Origin: Closterium sp. Naga37s-1
Taxonomy: Eukaryota > Streptophyta > Zygnematophyceae > Desmidiales > Closteriaceae
Length of the DNA stretch: 64,000 bases
Direction: 5' to 3'
NCBI GenBank assembly: GCA_947471745.1
Contig: CANJKZ010000172.1
Location: forward strand, 1,136,501 to 1,200,500
The position numbers were made by a program, and so were the translations under genes. Shown piece after piece: positions 36,302 through 48,200 of the stretch. The notes beneath the pieces are model-generated. The model did no database searches, was not told the DNA's origin, and saw only the letters and a list, made by a program, of their open reading frames with translations. Each line of letters starts with the position of its first letter. Within the stretch, counting starts at the first letter, position 1.

Positions 36302-37860
36302 TGTGAAGATGAGCAGTAGAAGAAGGCGCCATAGCTAGGAAAGCCCTAGCTAGGCAAGAAACAGTTTAGGCAAAAAAAGAAGAGGTTGCACTAGCAAGAA
36401 TGAGGATACAAATAGCAAACCCTAGAAGGGTTGTACTCGCTATAGAGCACCCCACTACAGGCTAGAGCATAATATTCTGACACACCCCCATAGCCAAAGT
36501 GGGGTGTAATCAGCAGAGCAAGCAAAGCAGAACAAGCTCAGGGTGGATCACAATGTCACCACACATTCTGAGCACAAGTTCAGGAAGCAATAGTTTAAAG
36601 TTCACAATTATGAGCAAAGCTAGTGGTAGTCACAACGGGCAAGTGAGGAGGAAGAGGGACAGTGAGAGGAGAGGAGATAGGAGGCGACGGCTGAAGCTGC
36701 AGACACACGGGCAACAGGAGGCACACTGGCACAGCGGCTACCGGAACAGCGCTCCGGACTACTGGAGTAACTGGCCCCGCGGCTAAAAGTAGCGGCAGAC
36801 GAGCAACGGACCCACGGGCGACTGGAACAGGTGGCTACGACTGGGCTACCGGAGCAACTCCCCGGACTACAGGTGCTGCTGGCGACACGACGGCAACCTC
36901 CGTTCAACCTCCCCCAAACAGTACCACCCCCCCTGACACACACCCCCTGCTTCACCCCTAGCTCCACTCCCCCTTCACCCCCCCTTAGTACCACTCCGAC
37001 GGCTCCAACAGGTCCACCCCCCTTCAGCGGCAGCTGCAGCACAGGGAGACGGAGGAGGAGGAGGAGCAGGGAACGGCACACAGAAGCTGCACCCCCATAC
37101 CCCCCACCCCCAAACCCTAATCCAGGAGAACGGGCAGAAGGAGGGGTGGGGTGCCTTCAGAAGCACGGGGGACAGCGGGGAGGACAGGGGCAGCGAAGAA
37201 CGGGCCGCCCACGGGCCTGGCACAGCCTCCCGAACCGCGCGCAGGCGGCCCGAGCCGCGCGCGGGCCTGGCACAGTCCGTACGGGCCGCGCGCGGGCCTG
37301 GCGCAGCCCGTACGGGCCGCGCGCGGGCCTGGCGCAGCCCGTACGGGCCGCGCGCGGGCCTGGCGCAGCCCGTACGGGCCGCGCGCGGGCCTGGCGCAGC
37401 CCGTACGGGCCGCGCGCCGGCTGTACGGGCCGCGCGCAGGCCACGACGGGCGACGGGGGGCGACGCGCGGGTCGGGGCGCACGGCGGGCAGAAAACCGCC
37501 GCGCGCCTCGGGGCGCACGGCGGGCAGAAAACCGCCGCGCGCCTCGGGGCGCACGGCGGGCTGAAAAACCCTAATTTCGACGCCGCGCACCACGGGGCGC
37601 GCGGCGGACAGGGAGTAGCAGTAGCAGCGGAAGCAGTGAGGTGGGGCCCACAGGCCAGGAGCATATCGCTCTAATACCATGTGAAGATGAGCAGTAGAAG
37701 AAGGCGCCATAGCTAGGAAAGCCCTAGCTAGGCAAGAAACAGTTTAGGCAAAAAAAGAAGAGGTTGCACTAGCAAGAATGAGGATACAAATAGCAAACCC
37801 TAGAAGGGTTGTACTCGCTATAGAGCACCCCACTACAGGCTAGAGCATAATATTCTGACA
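36302..37860 (-). mobile_element. Miniature LTR element (TRIM-like), young, nested in the transposase
   Basis: Two 181-bp direct repeats (36302-36482 and 37680-37860), identical as read, flanked by TCTGC on both sides (36297-36301 and 37861-37865). On the minus strand the 5' LTR ends in CA and is followed by TGGTATTAGAGC, a copia-type primer site. The 3' LTR is preceded by the purine tract GGCTATGGGGGTG. The 1.2-kb interior has no gag or pol; it is GC-rich leader and tandem repeat. Whole by structure, non-autonomous and recent, since the LTRs have not diverged. Confidence 0.93.
37232..37440. repeat. 31-bp GC-rich tandem repeat in the LTR element leader
   Basis: CGTACGGG recurs every 31 bp (37278, 37309, 37340, 37371, 37402) with CGCGCGGGCCTGGCGCAGCC between. 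About six units. It gives long arginine-alanine open frames on both strands that are composition artefacts. Confidence 0.9.
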
Positions 37861-38138
37861 TCTGCCTGAGGCAGCGAACGGCTAGCCCACTCTGCCACGT
37901 GTGCAGCTGCTGGACTTGTCCTCTTCCGACTCTGGTTTTCTAAGGCTTGACCAGCATCACGAATTCTGGCTGCATACTCCTCATCGTCGGCACCAACACC
38001 AGCTCGTGATGAACTCTCCGCTGCTGGACGGTACACATGCTGCCCACGGGCAAGGTGATGTGCCTTCTCAAGGGGGGTTTTGAATGTGACTTCACAACCA
38101 TCCTGGTCACAGGTGTACTGCCCTTCTTCATCAGCCAT

Positions 38139-40268
38139 TACAATAAGGTGTTGGATTTATGAAAATCCTTATAAAATTACAGTGTACACAGACTTGTGCA
38201 CCAGCCAGAGACCACTACCACTCCTCCAACCTAACCTAGTGCTCAAAGCTCGAGTACCGGCGGACAAGAGCGCTTGCAGATGAGGGATGTACGGAAGCTG
38301 CTGCGTGGTGGTTGTTGTTGACGATGCGCAAGCTCGTTGGGCTCTTGGAAACCTAATCTGCAAGCGCAATAGAGAATATGAGAGTATGTAATGGGGCGTT
38401 AGTTACATGCTACGACGAGTACACGTGACATTAATACAAATATACACAGATAGCAAAACACCAGAAAATCAACGAACAAACTAAAAAAAGGGATTGTGAT
38501 AACGATTAACGTTTAACAAAAAATCAAATTTAAGAAAAGAGTCTGCCATATCAGATGGGAAACTCCTACAATGACAATGGAACACGCGCATGAAGGTACG
38601 AAAATGACGCAGAACAAAATAACAGAAGTAGTAACAATGACTACAAAACTACAAAACTCACCGTAGCAACTACACCTATATGCATCAGAGACTGGTATGC
38701 GTTTGCAAAGACGAAAAAACAGGAGGCACAAGGAGCATCTGAAGGCAGAGACAAGCAGAGACTAGGCATATATCAAAAATAGGAAATATAGACACAAGAC
38801 ACAACAAAGTGACGGGGGTTCCAACGACCCCTGTGACCCTGCTCCGAAGTGGATCGAGAATAGAAGCTTCAGGGCGTGTCCGGAATCTGATTCGGACATG
38901 CCCCGACTTTTGATTCCGTCATGTCAGGAAATCTCAACCTTTAGAAAGATGATTTTTACCGTCACGATTTTTCAAAGACCCGTCGACGGATATCGGCACT
39001 CCTATTCGGATATGCTTTGAACCTCTCCCACACCATAAAACGAAAAACTGCCTCCCCAGCGTTCAAACCCTGAACGTGGAAATATCTGGGTTAAGAGGCA
39101 GCAAATACAATGATGTACCCAATCAGCATTCAGGGTGGGGAATTTTGATCACATGTGGATCGCCAAATGTCATGGTAACCAGAACATACGTTCTAGTAGG
39201 ATTAGATTTCAGTATAGGCAGTTTCGCCTGATTCTGTAATAGTGAATCTGTAAAAATTTAATATGCCAATATAGACTTCCAGATTATTACACCGCGACAA
39301 GTAAATGTCTAGGTACACGAAAACAACATCCTAACATTATAAATCATTATTACTACGAGAAAAACAAACACAATCCAGGGTAAAAAAAAAACATAAAACC
39401 ATCGGAGAAGTATTACATATATATATTTACACTTACAAGTACACGTTGGGGTACGATATTCAGATTTATATCCTCAATATCCTACAAAGAATATGCCTCA
39501 CTGGTTTAACCATGAAAGTCTACTTAAACGCTTAAAAATTAGAGCACTGTTTGTTACAACTTTTTGATAAATGTACAACGCAATCTACTATTTGTTGCCA
39601 CCAAACCGACCAGCCGAGCCTGCGTAGTTGATATCAAACATCCAGAAATACGCGCACCAATTCACAACTCACGCAACCCTCACAACACTCCCACGCCACA
39701 TGCGAGCCACATCTTTGCATGATTCCCAACCCCTGCACGACGAGGAAGATACGAACAAGACTCCCGCAACACACAATCCCCTCCCCCCTATTTTGCGATG
39801 TAGGCTCACAACTCCTACATTTCCGCAGTCTCTTTCTCAGAATCTGTAGGATTGGAAGCCAGCGATGGCTTCCTATTTACTTCTGTAATGGCAGCAATTC
39901 CTGTGTGCATGGTGCGCAGCAAGCTTCTGTCAGAATAGCCTCGGCAAAGGTTAGTAACCCTAGGAGGCCATGGCTAGAAGATATGCAAAAGACGATGATT
40001 GAATAGAAAGAAGGGTACAAGTAGGAGCAAGGGTGGGCAAGATGGTGCACACACCCCCTAACTGCCTGCAGTGGGAGCCACGTGCAGAGACACCAGATTA
40101 GAGTAGCACAGCAGGTGTACGATGGCAGATAGAGGCGGCAGGTACGGTGATGGTAACTCGACTTCACTCCCGCCACCCCCTCACCCTCTTCTCCCACAGC
40201 ATCAGGTGTGGCAGTAGGAGAGAGGCTAAAGGGGGGGGGGAGAAGGCGGCTGCTGCTGAAACACATCC
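38139..40268. other. Intergenic, mostly AT-rich, no gene recognised
   Basis: Two kilobases upstream of transposase copy 1. 39120-39600 is AT-rich with runs of A and TATATA. A foldback at 38872-38904 is described separately. The last 250 bp turn GC-rich and resemble the leader sequence flanking the next LTR element. No terminal inverted repeat for the transposase could be identified by eye. Confidence 0.5.
38872..38904. repeat. Short foldback beginning GGGCGTGTCCG
   Basis: GGGCGTGTCCGGAATC pairs with TGATTCGGACATGCCC with one mismatch and one bulge. It shares its first nine bases with the ends of the MITE at 29233, so it may be the relic of a related element collapsed to its ends. Confidence 0.5.
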
Positions 40269-41500
40269 TGTTTAAGCAGCTAGGTAAAATAGGAATGAAA
40301 GGAAGGGGGTTTCACTAGCAGGCAGTTGGGATACAAATAGCAAACCCTAACCGGGCTGTACTCACTATAGAGTACCCCACTGCAGACTAGACGAATATCA
40401 CATTCTGACACACCCCCATAGGCAAAGTGGGGTATAATCAGCACAGCAAGCAGTCACATAGTAACTTCACAAGCACAAGCAAAGCTAGTGGGAGACATAG
40501 AGGAGGAGGGACTGTGAGAGGAGTGGAGATTGGAGGCGGCGGCTGAAGCTGCTGGCACACGGGCTACTGGAGCAACTAGCACACGGGCTACCGGAGCAAG
40601 GGGCATCCGGACTACTGGCGCTGCTGGCTCCACAACGGCTACCTTCGTTCAACCTCCCCCACTGTCGCAGACCCCCTTTCACACACCCCCCTATGCACTC
40701 CTAGCTCCACTCCCACGGCACCCCCCTAGCGCCACTCCCTCGGCTCCCACACATCCACCCCCCTCAGCGCCAGCTGTAGCAGTGGGAGACGGAGGAGGAG
40801 GAGGAGCAGGGGACGGCTCACACACCCGCCACCCCCATACCCGCCACCCCCATAGCTGCACGCGCAGGAGGGAGATGAAGGAGAAAGGGGAGGGGCGGGG
40901 GGGAAGCAGCCCCGCGGCGCACGGGGTCAAGGGGCGGCGCGCGGGTCCCTGGGGGCGCCGCGACAGGCGACGGGGGACGGCGCGCGGGTCCCCGGGGGCG
41001 CCGCGACGGACGACGGGGGCGGCGCGCTGGTCCCCGGGGGCGCCGCGACGAACGACGGGGGCGGCGCGCGGGTGCCTGGGGGCACCGCGACGGACGACGG
41101 GGGGAGCGCGCGGGTCCCTGGGGGCGCCGCGACGGGCGACGGGGGGCGGCGCGCGGGTCCCCGGGGGCGTCGTGACGGAGCGTGAAACCGCCGCGCGCGC
41201 CCGGGGCGCGCGGCGGGCAGGAAACCGCCACGCGCCCCGAGCGCCTTGCGGGCAGAAAACCGCCAAGCGCCCCGAGCGCGTGGCGGGAAGAAAAAACGAC
41301 GCGCGCCATGGGGAAGCAGGTGGGCCCACAGGCCAGGAGCGTAGACGCTCTGATAGCATGCTAAAGCAGCTAGGTAAAATAGGAATGAAAGGAAGGGGGT
41401 TTCAGTAGCAGGCAGTTGGGATACAAATAGCAAACCCTAACCGGGCTGTACTCACTATAGAGTACCCCACTGCAGACTAGATAAATATCACATTCTGACA
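40269..41500 (-). mobile_element. Miniature LTR element (TRIM-like) with 142-bp LTRs
   Basis: Direct repeats 40269-40410 and 41359-41500, about 96% alike, flanked by CATCC and CATTC. On the minus strand the right-hand LTR is followed by TGCTATCAGAGCG (primer site) and GTGGGCCCACC; the left-hand LTR is preceded by CCTATGGGGGTG (purine tract). The ~950-bp interior is GC-rich with roughly 45-bp tandem units of the CGCGACGGACGACGGGGG type and no gag or pol. Whole by structure, non-autonomous, older than the element at 36302. Confidence 0.88.
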
Positions 41501-42147
41501 CATTCGTCACCCCCTCACCCTCCCCCCCACATTAGCTGGCGCGGCCGTGAGGGAGAGGAGGCGGGCTGGCGCTGTAGGTGCAACCAACCCTTCACACCCT
41601 CCTCCCTCCTCCCCCCCCCCCCCCCCCCCCCCAAAACTGCTGCACGCGCAGCACGGAGAGGGAGGAGGCTAACGCTGTAGGTGTAGCCTCCCATTCACAC
41701 CCTCCTCCCCCCGCCCCACCCCAACCCCCCAACTGCTGCACGCGCAGGAAGAGGGAGGAGAAAAGGGGGGGGGGGGGGGGGGTAGGGGCTGCTCCGTGGC
41801 TGCCCATGCACGTGCAGTGGGGAGAAGCCGCGCGCATTGCAGCAGGGAGCGCACCACAGCAGGGCGCGCGGGGCGCGCAGGGCAGAAGGGTGCGCGGGCA
41901 GGAACCGACGCGCGCGCGGGGCGCGCATCGGGCAGGAATCGACGCGCGCCCGGGGCGCGCCTCGGGCAGGAACCGACGCACTTGCGGGGCGCGCATCGGG
42001 CAGGAACCGCCGCGCGCTCGAGGAGCACGACGGGCAGAAACCAACGCGCGCCCGAGGCGCGTGACAGCCAGCGAATAGGCGCATTAGCGGAAGCTAACGG
42101 TGGGCCCAATGAGAAAGGCTCTAGGAAGGAGCCTGCTTTGAATACCA
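41501..42147 (-). mobile_element. Leader fragment of another short-LTR element
   Basis: The minus strand begins at 42147 with TGGTATTCAAAGCAGGC (primer-site-like) and, about 35 bases on, ATTGGGCCCACC, the box shared by the other short-LTR elements here. Then come GC-rich imperfect repeats, a 22-base C run near 41612, and two copies of AACTGCTGCACGCGCAG (41634, 41730). The TRIM-like element 40269-41500 is inserted at its other edge. The 5' LTR should lie just above 42147, ending ATTCTGACA, but I could not find its start. Confidence 0.5.
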
Positions 42148-44102
42148 TGTCAGAATCGCCGTGCTCACAAACCGCATCAGACGAACAACGTAGAGTGTAG
42201 ATTGCATCGTGCTCGCCTTCGTAAGGAGGGCTACGAGCAAGGCCCGCATAAGGCAACCGAAGATGGACAGATCATCAAGGATCCGCCACCCGCATGCCAT
42301 CAACACAAGCGTAGGCAGACTGACGATCCAGCAGTTCCTACAAGCCCAACATAAGAGGCTCACAGTACCGCGCCAAACTTTGATGCGCCAACGAATGAGC
42401 AAGAGCAAATCGCCTTTCAGCCAGAGGCCTCTCCAGAGTCGATTGACTTCGATTTCGGTCCATGAATCTTCGACATGCATAAAGATCTGCTGTTACTGAT
42501 ACAAATCTTTCGAGAAGAGAGCAAGCAATCTCTAGAAAATTCTACCCCCCAGAATGTCCCCTCAAACTCACCCCGAGGTTACCCCTAGGTATGCTTGGGG
42601 GAGGTAACCTGTAGGTATTAGACAAGGTTACCTTGCATGTAAGGGGTAACCTCAGGGGTAACCAACAAGGTCACCTCAGGTGCGCCCACTGGGGTTACAC
42701 TCAACTCACACACAACTCATCCGCAACTCATTGCCAGAAAATATATTTCTATATATAACTGCATATTAGACGAGCTAGTGTAGTATCAGATTAAATCACT
42801 ATTGTTGGTGGTATACCCCTCGTGGTATCACCTTCGCTTGCACCTATATCTTGTATCTCTCTCAATATTGAAACCCTCCTACTTTGTTGGCCAACTCTCT
42901 CTCGCTTCCCAAACCCTAAGGTTCTAACTACCTTAGTATCTTGTCACCTACCCGCAAAAAACCTCACGCTAAATCGACCCGCCTTGTGAATGGCGTTCAA
43001 CGCAAAGGTACACGTGGAATGATGAACTTTGATTGGCTCCAAGAATCCACCCACCGCATGAAGCGGTGCCTTCTGATTGTTTTGCGTAAGCATGAGGTAT
43101 CAGGGGTGCGATTTGTGTACAGTAGTTCGTTTTGGAAACTGACTGCTTTGTTACTGTTAGAAGTTTGATATTTGACAGATTTGCATCATGTAAAAGCATT
43201 TGTAATCATTCTTACAAGAGTTACATTCAATTATATTTTACAGATTGCTGTGGCAAGCATTACCAACAGCCATTTCCAGTACTCTGTTGGTTTTCAATTC
43301 CCCAAGCCCAGGGGAATTGAAAAGCAGAAGCCACTTCTTCCTGAACGACGCTGCCAACAACAACACCACACACACGCACACACAAAAACTACCGAAAAGG
43401 TTACGGGTGAGAGATCAACAACACCTTCGTCTCACCTCTTTAGGTATGGCGCCATAACATGATGACTGCTTGGACTTAAAATGAACACACTCGCGTCACT
43501 GTCGCGAGCGACGCAATCGTAAAATATGCGTTGTCGCGAGACATAGAGACCCGAATAGTCTGTGAGAAAATATCAAAATACATACTGAGGTACATCGATC
43601 GAAAAAAAAAGGACGGTACCATGTCTGATCACACGTCGCTTCAGTCTCAACCACCATGCGTGACTTGGAAATCAAATATAGGAATAGCGCAGGGATGTGC
43701 AAAATGTAACCAGCACCACTGTATGCTCGCTATGTAGCAAAATCAGATAAACTGCCAAATGTCAGGGGGTTGGGCTAGTACAGAGAAACTACGCGCAAGG
43801 AAAGAACGAGGGTAACGTGGAATACTCTCACCTTGACTTAAACGACGCAACTTATGATTCTTGAGCACATGCCTCAATCGACATCGTGACCTGGGAAACG
43901 AGAGGAGAGAATGTATAGGAATTGTACAGAGATAAACTTAGTAGAGGGTTGAGAAGTTTAAATATGGAGCTCGCCAAACTGACATCGGTGAGCAAAACGT
44001 GCAGTTTTTGTAATAGCAGAGCACGTTACATATCGTCACGGCACCTAGGTTGGACAGGAAACTAATAATAATCACCACTGAAGGGTAGATTGCTACGAAA
44101 TG
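42148..44102. other. Region without recognised genes; GGTTACC/GGTAACC palindrome cluster
   Basis: 42148-42540 may be LTR sequence of the element to its left. At 42575-42690 the motifs GGTTACC, GGTAACC and AGGTAACCT occur at least five times in both orientations, within GAGGTTACCCCTAGG and AGGGGTAACCTCAGG. Poly-A runs and CACACA repeats lie near 43365-43390. The last ~35 bp (from about 44073) may be the broken left part of an exon of transposase copy 2. Confidence 0.45.
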
Positions 44103-44345
44103 ACTTGTGTCAGATTTATATGACATAGTTACTGTAGGCTATAGTGGGGTAGCACATATGGGGTACAGTTTTCTAGGGTTTGCTTTTGTACCCAACTTTC
44201 CCTTAGTCATTCATCATTCCTGTTTTCTTTCTTCACATGGTATAGAGCGGGTTCCTACATGGGACCGTTCCTTCCTAAGGGCCCACCATAACGAAAAATT
44301 TTTTAGCTGCCCGACGCGCATTGCGCCCCTGCCCTAATTTTTTTT

Positions 44346-45010
44346 TAGCGCCCCCCCCCCTAGCGGCCCCTACGCGACCCCTACGCGGCCCCTACGCGGC
44401 CCCTACGCGGCCCCTACCCGGCCCCTACGTCGCCCCTGACGCGGCCCCTACGCGGCCCCTGACGCGGCCCCAACGCGGCCTCTGACGCGGCCCCTACGCA
44501 GCCGCAGCCCCTGACGCGGCCCCTGCCGCGGCCCCTGACGCGGCCCCTACGCTGCCCCTGAGGCGGCCCCTGACGCGGCCCCTGACGCGGCCCCTCCGCC
44601 GCCACTACCGCGGCCCCTACGCCGCCCCTGACGCCGCCCCTGACGCGGCCCCAGCCGCGGCCCCTGACGAGGCCCCTGACGCGGCCCCTGACGCGGCCCC
44701 TACGCCGCCCCTGACGCGGCCCCTGTCGCGGCCCCTGACGCGGCCCCTGCCGCGGCCCCTGCCGCGGCCCCTGACGCGGCCCCTGACGCGGCCCCTCCGC
44801 CGCCACTACCGCGGCCCCTACGCCGCCCCTGACGCCGCCCCTGACGCGGCCCCAGCCGCGGCCCCTGACGAGGCCCCTGACGCGGCCCCTGCCGCGGCCC
44901 CTTCGCCGCCCCTGCCGCGGCCCCTGCCGCGGCCCCTGACGCGGCCCCTGACGCGGCCCCTACGCCGCCCCTGACGCGGCCCTCTACTGCACCTGACGCG
45001 GCCCCTAGCG
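44346..45010. repeat. 12-bp GC-rich tandem repeat in the copia leader
   Basis: Dozens of imperfect 12-base units of the type GACGCGGCCCCT fill the leader between LTR and gag. A larger block around CCGCCGCCACTACCGCGGCC appears twice (near 44590 and 44800), so part of the array was itself duplicated. It also gives Arg-Gly open frames on the minus strand, which are artefacts. Confidence 0.9.
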
Positions 45011-45270
45011 GCCGGCCGCTGCAGTCCCTGAGGCAGCAGCCGCCGCCGTCTCTGCCGCAGCAGTCGCACCAGCCACACCAGCCGCCTCGCCGCCCAGCAG
45101 CCGAGCAGCCGAGCAGCCGAGCCGCCCGAGCCGCCGAGTCGCCCGAGCCGCCCGAGCCGCCGAGTTGCCGAGCCGCCGAGCCACCCGTCGCCGCCCTGTC
45201 CGGTAAGAGCAGCGCCTCTGTCCCTGCATTGCCCTTACCCTACTGTTCGCGCTGCTAGTCTACTGCTGTC

Positions 45271-48200
45271 ATGGCTACCCCTAGTGTCCTCGCTTTTGAC
45301 GCTGAGGGTCGGGCCATTGACTTTGACGTCTGGGTAGATGACCTGCAGCTTTTCCTACAGTGCGATAGGGCAGACGGTCTCTCCCTCTTTGACCTCACCT
45401 CTGGTGCCTCTCCTGCCCCTGCTGCTGCTGCCGACGCCACTGTTCGCTCACAGTGGGCCACTCGCGATGCTGCTGCACGTCTTGCTGTGCGTCGCCACAT
45501 GCCTACCTCTGAGCGTGCGCACTTTAGCCAGTACAAGAGTGCTCAGACCTTGTACGACGCTGTAGTTGCGCGCTACTCCTCCCCTGCCACTGCTGCACTG
45601 AGCCGCCTCATGCTACCGTACCTCTTCCCTGACCTTGCTGCCTTTCCCACAGTCGCTGACCTCATTACGCACCTCCGCACTAGTGACACTCGCTACCGTG
45701 CTGCGCTTCCTGCTGAGTTCTGCGCCAAGAACCCCCCCCCCATGTACATCACCCTCTACTACATAGTCACCCGGCTCCCTGACTCCCTTCGCGTAGTCAG
45801 GGACCACTTCCTCTCAGTTTGCCCCACCACTCTCACCGTTGACCTCCTCGAGAAGTCCCTCCTAGCAGCAGAGAAGAGCATAGTAGCTGTAGGAGCCTCT
45901 CGTGGTGACCCTCGCACCCCCATCTTTGAGGGGTGTTCCCCCTCCCCCCTTTTGCCCTCTGTTGCCTCTGCTGCTGCGGCCGACCTCGTTGGGCTTGAGT
46001 CGGTCGGTGCGGCGTCTGCCCCTAGCGGGAGACGCCGCCCTGGCAAGGGCAAGGGGGGCAGGGGCACTGGAGGAGCTAGCGGGGGCGGTGGAGGCGGCGG
46101 TGGAGGCGGTGGAGGGGGTGGGGGTGGCGGTGGGGGTGGTGGCGGGGGTGGAGGTGTCGGTGGCGGCAGTGGAGGCGGAGGCGGCGGCGGCGGTGGCGGT
46201 GGGAGCGGAGGTGGCGGCGGTGGAGGAGGAGGCGGCGGAGGAGGTGGAGCTGGTCGGGGTGGCGCTGCGCAGAGGGTCGGCTCCGGTGGTGGTCAGCGCC
46301 AGCAGCAGCAGCAGCAGCAGCGCACTCGTGACATCCCCCCCCCTCAGCAGCTCCGTGAGTGGTACGCTGCACGCCAGCGGGGTGGGGGTACTGGTCCGTG
46401 CACCTACGTCCTACGCACCGGCGACCGCGCGGGTGAGCAGTGCGGGGGTGCGCACTCCACCCAGCGCTGCTTTGGCCGCCTGACGGACGCTTGGCGTCAC
46501 CAGTTCCCTGAGGCCACTGAGATCCCCCGCTGGGGTGAGCTGTCTAGGGCGGGTGTAGCTGTCTTTGACCTTGACTTTGATGCTATTCTTGCTGCCATGT
46601 ATACTGTGACTATTAGTGATGAGGGTGACTGTTACCGGTGTTTTCCGCCCGACCCGGGCATTGAGACTGCTGCTCTAGGTACTGGTGAGGCTGCTGCTCT
46701 AGGTGCTAGCGAGGCTGCTGCTCTAGGTGCGTCTGCTCCCTCAGGTGCTGGTGAGTCTGCTCTCTCAGGTTCTGCGTCGGCTTCGGCCTCCCACACCTTC
46801 ACCCTTGACTCGGGGGCTTCTCGCTCCTTCTTTCGAGACCGCACCACACTCACGCCGCTTGGCCGGCCAGTTGCAGTCTCTCTGGCAGACCCCTCTGGGG
46901 GTCCTGTCCTTGCTCACTTCTCCACTGTCCTCCCGTGTCCGGCGGCCCCCTCTGGCACCCTGTCTGGTCTTTACCTCCCCTCGTTCTCTACGAACTTGGT
47001 GAGTGGTGCTGACCTACAGGATGCGGGGGTTCACCAGTTCACTCCTACGAGTCAGCGGGTGACCCACTGCACGGACGCTCGGACAGGCCGACACCTGGCC
47101 ACGTTTACCCGTCGGCCGGGGTCGAGCCTGTACACCCTGACCACTGCGTCTCCTCCAGTCACTGCGTCTGGTCAGGTAGCTGCATCGGGTCAGGTGTTTG
47201 CTGCAGCGTCCAGGTCTGGTCCTGAGTCTGCCCCCTGCTCGTGTCGCCTCCTGTCTCACGAGACTCTCCTCTGGCACCACCGCCTTGGTCACCCCTCCTT
47301 GCTTCGTCTCCGAGGCATGGCCTCCCGTGTTCTTGTCTCTGGTCTTCCCCGGTCCCTCCCTCCCCTTCCTCCGGGGCCTGGCCCTACCTGCGTCCCCTGT
47401 GTCGAGGGGCGGCAGCGGGCTGCCCCTCACTCCTCCCAGTTTCCTCCGACAGAGGCCCCGCTGCAGACGCTTCACATGGACGTGTGGGGCCCGGCCCGCG
47501 TCCGTGGACAGGGTCACGAGCGCTACTTCCTGCTGGTGGTTGACGACTACTCGCGTTACACCACAGTCTTCCCCTTGCGCAGCAAGGGTGATGTCACTGA
47601 GGTGTTGATCGACTGGATCCGCGCAGCTCGTCTCCAGCTCAGGCAGAGCTTCGGCTCGGACTTTCCTGTTCTGCGTCTGCACTCTGACAGAGGTGGAGAG
47701 TTCTCCTCTGGCCTTCTGCGAGCCTACTGTCGTGCGCGAGGTATCCGCCAGACCTTCACGCTTCCGGACTCTCCACAGCAAAATGGGATTGCTGAGCGCC
47801 GCATTGGCATGGTCATGGACGTCGCCCGTACGTCCATGATGCATGCGGCTGCCCCCCATTTTCTGTGGCCGTTTGCGGTTCGGTACGCGGCGCATCAGAT
47901 CAACCTTCACCCCAGGGTCTCCATGCCGGAGACCTCCCCAGCTTTGCTGTGGACGGGGAAGGTTGGCGATGCGTCTGCGTTCCGTGTCTGGGGATCTCGG
48001 GCGTTTGTCCGCGACTTGTCTGCGGACAAGCTGTCCCCTCGTGCTGCTCCTTGCGTCTTCCTTGGCTTCCCCCCTGACGCGCCAGGGTGGCAGTTTTACC
48101 ACCCCACCTCTCGCCGTGTTCTGTCCTCCCAGGACGTCACGTTTGACGAGTCAGTCCCCTACTACCGCCTCTTCCCCTACCGCACTCCGTCCCTCCCCCC

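Larger units (their letters stand above)
34690..38138 (-). pseudogene. Decayed Plavaka-like DNA transposase with C2H2 finger, copy 1
   Basis: Reading from 38138: a C2H2-type finger (YTCDQDGCEVTF...HHLARGQH, residues about 8-33), an acidic linker, then (after the LTR element 36302-37860 that splits the exon) VVDIDSWLFKF and, at 35890-35564, WGQETGSWW, ATVIIYSDETTL and WSVYVSLANI. These match the Plavaka blocks around TGDWWWETQ and ILYSDKT...WPVYLTIGNI that carry the first catalytic Asp. A perfect GTAAGT donor follows at 35563. The next exon (35236-34690) has GDYLEQCKVAC, QCPKC, EFGNPYRSLMVDLMH and SLGVYE, like the DYPEQ...CPRC...NIY...PDILHQL...GVFKH blocks. In-frame stops near 36122 and 35841, frame changes in the last exon, and loss of the C-terminal part beyond 34690 show it is dead. 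Family recognition is from memory of the profile, not from a search. Confidence 0.75.

Noticed and set aside
37117-37710. Ala-Arg-Pro repeat frames in the miniature LTR element
   Set aside because: They arise from the 31-bp GC-rich repeat in several frames at once, so they are compositional.
39925-39945. TGTCAGAAT as a partner LTR start for the element near 42148
   Set aside because: Similarity to 42148 ends after about a dozen bases, so no LTR pair can be claimed.
44414-45078. Arg-Gly-Gln repeat proteins on the minus strand
   Set aside because: They are products of the 12-bp leader repeat; no start context or homology supports a gene.
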